Assembly: GCA_018240405.1 (NCBI GenBank)
Contig: JAFEFW010000622.1
Span: 1 to 64,000, forward strand
Length of the DNA: 64,000 nucleotides
Reading direction: 5' to 3'
Source of the DNA: Pseudomonadota bacterium
Lineage (GTDB): Bacteria > Pseudomonadota > Alphaproteobacteria > Acetobacterales > Acetobacteraceae
Shown: one piece after another, positions 61,318-64,000 of the stretch
Layout: each line of letters starts with the position of its first letter
How positions within the stretch are numbered: position 1 is the first letter of the stretch
Notes under the pieces: model-generated
The model's database searches: none
Told to the model about the DNA's origin: nothing
Seen by the model: the letters and a program-made list of their open reading frames with translations, nothing else
Made by a program: the position numbers and the translations under genes

Positions 61318-62709
61318 CTACACGCTGAACGTTTGGTGCAGCCCCGGCATTTCCACCCGTCCCTCCGGCACTAGAGCCGCGAACTTTGCCATAGCGTCCG
61401 CCTCGCCGTGCACCAGGAACGTCGTTCCTGCCCCCGAAACCGACTGCCGCCACGCAAGCAGTTCCGCCTGATCAGCGTGGGCTGAGAAGCCGTTGATGGT
61501 GTGAATCCGCGCTCGGACGGGGATCTCCTCGCCGAACAGGTCGACCGACCGAGCGCCATCGATGATGCGGCGGGCCAGCGTGCCCTGCGAGGCGAAGCCG
61601 ACGAACACGATCCCCGCATCCGGCCGATAGAGGTTGTGCTTCAGGTGGTGGCGCACCCGCCCGCCGGTGCACATACCGGAGCCGGCCATGATGATCGCCC
61701 CGCCAACGATGCGGTTGATCGCCATGGACTCGGACGTGTCCCGCACGACGTGCAGCCCCGGCACGGCGAACGGGTCGCGGCCATGGCCGAATTGCTCCGC
61801 CAGCTCCGGTCCCCAGCACTCCGAATGGCGGCGGAAAATCTCGGTCGCCGAAATCGCCATCGGCGAGTCCAGGAACACCTGCACCGATCGCTGGAGTTTG
61901 CCGTCGGCAATGCCCTGCCGGATCGCAAACAGGATTTCCTGCGCCCGCTCCAGCGCGAAGGTGGGAATGATGACGTTGCCACCACGGGAAAAGGTGTCCT
62001 GGATCGCTTCGTAGAACTCAGCGATCGAATCGGCATACGGCCGGTGACAACGGTCGCCGTAAGTCGTCTCCATCACCACCGCATCCGCCCGCGGCGGCGG
62101 CGCCGCGTCACCCAGCAGCGGATGGCCAGGACCGCCGATGTCGCCCGAGAACAGCACGGACCGGCCGCCGCGTCGCTCATCCGCCTCCAGCAGGATGCTC
62201 GCGGAGCCCAGGATATGGCCGGCGTCGTGGAACGTGGCGCGCAGCCCATCGGCAAGCGTCACCGCCCGCCCGTAAACGGCGCTGCCGTCGAAGCTGTCGA
62301 GCGCGTCCAGCGCGTCGATCAACGAATACAGCGGTTCCGCTTCGCCGCGCCCCTTGGCCGATCGGCGGGCCTGGCGGTTGTGGCGCCGCGTCTCCTCCTC
62401 CTGCAGATTTGCCGAATCCAGCAGGACGATCCGGGCGAGGTCTCGGGTGGCGGCGGTGGTGACGATGCGGCCACGAAATCCACGCTTCACCAGCAGCGGC
62501 AGCCGTCCGCAATGGTCCAGATGCGCATGCGTCAGCAGCACCGTGTCTATCGAGGCGGCGTCAAAACCGAACGGTTCGGCATTCTCCTCCTCCACCGCCC
62601 GGCTGCCCTGCAGCAATCCGCAATCGATTAGAACACGGCGGCCGGCGGCCTCCACCAGATGACACGAGCCAGTGACGGTCCGCGCCGCCCCATGAAATGT
62701 CAGCCTCAC
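61318..62709 (-). CDS. MBL-fold beta-CASP hydrolase (RNA-processing type)
   Basis: 463 aa of the CPSF73-like bacterial/archaeal group. The MBL domain has LTHAHLDHCGRLP (HxHxDH) near residue 55 and HDAGHILGSASILLE. The beta-CASP insert runs about 190-390, and the RMMBL tail has INGFSAHADQAELLAW. These enzymes are nucleases or related hydrolases, and the RNA substrate is not known. No KH domain is present. Its ATG overlaps the stop of the LOG gene by 4 nt (ATGA), so it is translated from a parB-LOG-hydrolase transcript. Confidence 0.9.
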   Translation of the reverse strand: MRLTFHGAARTVTGSCHLVEAAGRRVLIDCGLLQGSRAVEEENAEPFGFDAASIDTVLLTHAHLDHCGRLPLLVKRGFRGRIVTTAATRDLARIVLLDSANLQEEETRRHNRQARRSAKGRGEAEPLYSLIDALDALDSFDGSAVYGRAVTLADGLRATFHDAGHILGSASILLEADERRGGRSVLFSGDIGGPGHPLLGDAAPPPRADAVVMETTYGDRCHRPYADSIAEFYEAIQDTFSRGGNVIIPTFALERAQEILFAIRQGIADGKLQRSVQVFLDSPMAISATEIFRRHSECWGPELAEQFGHGRDPFAVPGLHVVRDTSESMAINRIVGGAIIMAGSGMCTGGRVRHHLKHNLYRPDAGIVFVGFASQGTLARRIIDGARSVDLFGEEIPVRARIHTINGFSAHADQAELLAWRQSVSGAGTTFLVHGEADAMAKFAALVPEGRVEMPGLHQTFSV

Positions 62710-63602
62710 CGAGGCGCCTCCTCCGGCGCCAGTAAGGGCGCCCCAGCCCGCTCATACCATGCCAGGATATCCGCCCAGATGCCTTCCGCCGTTTCGGCAA
62801 AGGAGAACAGCGTCCGGTCAACCGGCTCGATCATGCCTTCCTCGACCAGCACGTCAGGATTGAACAAGCGGCGCCAATAGTCCTCGCCGACCAGGATGAT
62901 GGGCAACGGCACCAGCTTGCCCGATTGCACCAGGGTCAAGATCTCGAACAACTCGTCCAGCGTGCCGTAGCCGCCTGGAAACACCACCAGGGCCCGCGCG
63001 CGCAGCACGAAATGCAGCTTGCGGATGGCGAAGTAATGGAAGCTGAAACACAGCTCCGGCGCAACATAGGGATTCGGGAACTGCTCATGCGGCAGTGTGA
63101 TGTTCAGCCCGATCGACTGGCAGCCCTGGTCGCGTGCGCCGCGGTTGGCCGCCTCCATGATCCCCGGACCGCCGCCGGTCATCACCAGGATGCGCCCGTC
63201 CCGACCGCAGCCTGATACTTCGCTGACCAGAGCGGCAAAACGGCGGGCGATGTCGTAGTAGCGGCTGTTGGCACAAACCCGTCGAGCAACGGCAACGCGC
63301 GTCTGCAGCGCCTCATTTCCGGGATCAGCGGCCAGCGCCGTCTCATACGCCGCAAGCTGGCGCCGTGCCGCCGCCGCCTCGATCACACGCGTGCCGCCGA
63401 ACACGACAATGGTATGCGCGACACCATACTCGCGCATCAGCAGTTCGGCCTTCAGGTAATCGAGCTGCAGCCGGACACCGCGCGTCTCCGGCCTGTCGAG
63501 AAAATCCACATCCCGGTCGGCTTCCCGATAGCTCGGGTGCCGCACGATCGCCTGCACGATTTCCTCCGCGGCGCGCAGCTCCTTGTCCGGGAGATCCGAC
63601 AC
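62706..63602 (-). CDS. LOG-family protein (nucleotide 5'-monophosphate phosphoribohydrolase)
   Basis: 298 aa. The LOG motif pair is clear: TGGGPGIMEAANRGA near residue 142 and VFPGGYGTLDELFE near 200. Characterised LOG proteins release adenine or cytokinin bases from nucleotides, and older annotations call them lysine decarboxylases. The start is GTG 63602, without a strong ribosome site, 15 nt after the parB stop. Downstream overlap with the beta-CASP gene indicates coupling. Confidence 0.9.
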   Translation of the reverse strand: MSDLPDKELRAAEEIVQAIVRHPSYREADRDVDFLDRPETRGVRLQLDYLKAELLMREYGVAHTIVVFGGTRVIEAAAARRQLAAYETALAADPGNEALQTRVAVARRVCANSRYYDIARRFAALVSEVSGCGRDGRILVMTGGGPGIMEAANRGARDQGCQSIGLNITLPHEQFPNPYVAPELCFSFHYFAIRKLHFVLRARALVVFPGGYGTLDELFEILTLVQSGKLVPLPIILVGEDYWRRLFNPDVLVEEGMIEPVDRTLFSFAETAEGIWADILAWYERAGAPLLAPEEAPR

Positions 63603-63617
63603 CGGCGCGGCCGTCCG

Positions 63618-64000
63618 CTAGGACTGCAATGCTGGTTCGCGGACCAACCGATCCACGATATCCTCGAGCTGGTACAGGTCGGAGAAAGCAATGCGCACCT
63701 CACCGCTGCCGCCGCGACCGGTGGTAATTGTCACACGATAGCCGGTGGCGTCGGCGATGCGGCGCTCCATGTCGACCAGATCGACGTGCTTCGCCTTGGA
63801 CTTTGGCCCGTTCGTCCGCTCCGAAACCTTCCGGGCAACAAGCTGTTCGGTCTGGCGCACCGACAGGCCACGCTTCAGCACCTGATCCACCAGCGCCTCG
63901 GGCTGCGGATAGGCGATCAGCGCCCGCGCATGGCCAAAGGACAGCGCGCCGGCGCGCACCTTCTGCTTCACCGGGTCTGGCAGCTTCAGCAGGCGCACCA
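63618..64000 (-). CDS. parB: ParB/Spo0J-type partition protein, C-terminal part
   Basis: Truncated by the right edge of the window, so only the last ~127 residues are visible. RLLKLPDPVKQKVRAGALSF and GHARALIAYPQPEALVDQV belong to the ParB central helix-turn-helix region that reads parS. The rest is a linker (SERTNGPKSKAKHVD) and the C-terminal dimerisation domain (VTITTGRGGSGEVRIAFSDL). ParB loads onto parS sites near the origin and, with ParA, separates chromosomes, so this end of the window may lie near oriC. parA would be further right. Confidence 0.93.
   Translation of the reverse strand, partial: VRLLKLPDPVKQKVRAGALSFGHARALIAYPQPEALVDQVLKRGLSVRQTEQLVARKVSERTNGPKSKAKHVDLVDMERRIADATGYRVTITTGRGGSGEVRIAFSDLYQLEDIVDRLVREPALQS

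Overview
The window is a high-GC bacterial chromosome segment, most likely from an alphaproteobacterium of the Rhodospirillales/Acetobacteraceae type. The evidence is indirect: strong GC bias in nearly every gene, a DUF2336 protein beside a diguanylate cyclase, ETF-ubiquinone oxidoreductase, a MaeB-type malic enzyme, many acyl-CoA/CoA-transferase genes, and parB at the right edge. No rRNA, tRNA, CRISPR array or complete mobile element was seen, so the assignment is an inference.

Layout. 1-6 kb: a 5'-truncated unknown gene, malic enzyme, ETF-QO and a two-domain CbiX-like chelatase. 6-9.6 kb: a plus-strand run of lactonase, SDR, a lysine/alanine-rich cupin fusion and a YkgJ-type cysteine-cluster protein. 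9.9-15.9 kb: esterase and SDR diverging from a luciferase-like monooxygenase, then MmgE/PrpD converging on an MBL hydrolase through a 24-bp palindrome that holds both stop codons. 16.4-24.7 kb: minus-strand cydDC, then an RND efflux pair with an extra small secreted protein. 25-31 kb: enoyl-CoA hydratase, DUF2235 hydrolase, CPD photolyase, metallophosphatase and a TauD-type dioxygenase behind an FNR/FixK-like box. 31.2-32.7 kb: an AT-richer island with an IS21-like end and a gene cut by an in-frame TAG. 32.8-39.4 kb: an FeS-type photolyase, SixA, CYTH-CHAD, a lipoprotein, an unknown protein and a CinA-NMNAT fusion. 39.6-42.1 kb: two acyl-CoA dehydrogenases. 42.2-48.6 kb: two tandem ~977-aa LuxR-type ATPase regulators diverging from a DUF4242 gene. 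48.7-54.8 kb: signalling genes (BLUF, PAS-GGDEF-degenerate EAL, DUF2336, PAS-GAF-GGDEF) around argB. 54.9-60.1 kb: enolase, EamA transporter, a membrane protein, enoyl-CoA hydratase and CoA-transferase. 60.2-64 kb: a decayed hepT next to mntA, then parB, LOG and a beta-CASP hydrolase.

How the genes may work together. The most coherent theme is light plus cyclic-di-GMP. A BLUF photoreceptor is translationally coupled to a diguanylate cyclase whose EAL half has lost its catalytic residues, a second cyclase is coupled to a DUF2336 protein 1.2 kb away, and two mechanistically different photolyases lie upstream. A second theme is acyl-CoA and xenobiotic-type metabolism feeding electrons to ETF-QO. 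I found no single fully novel multi-gene defence system. The most unusual items are the histone-like/cupin fusion, the TAG-interrupted gene, the BLUF/cyclase pair, the duplicated regulators and the decayed HEPN/MNT module.
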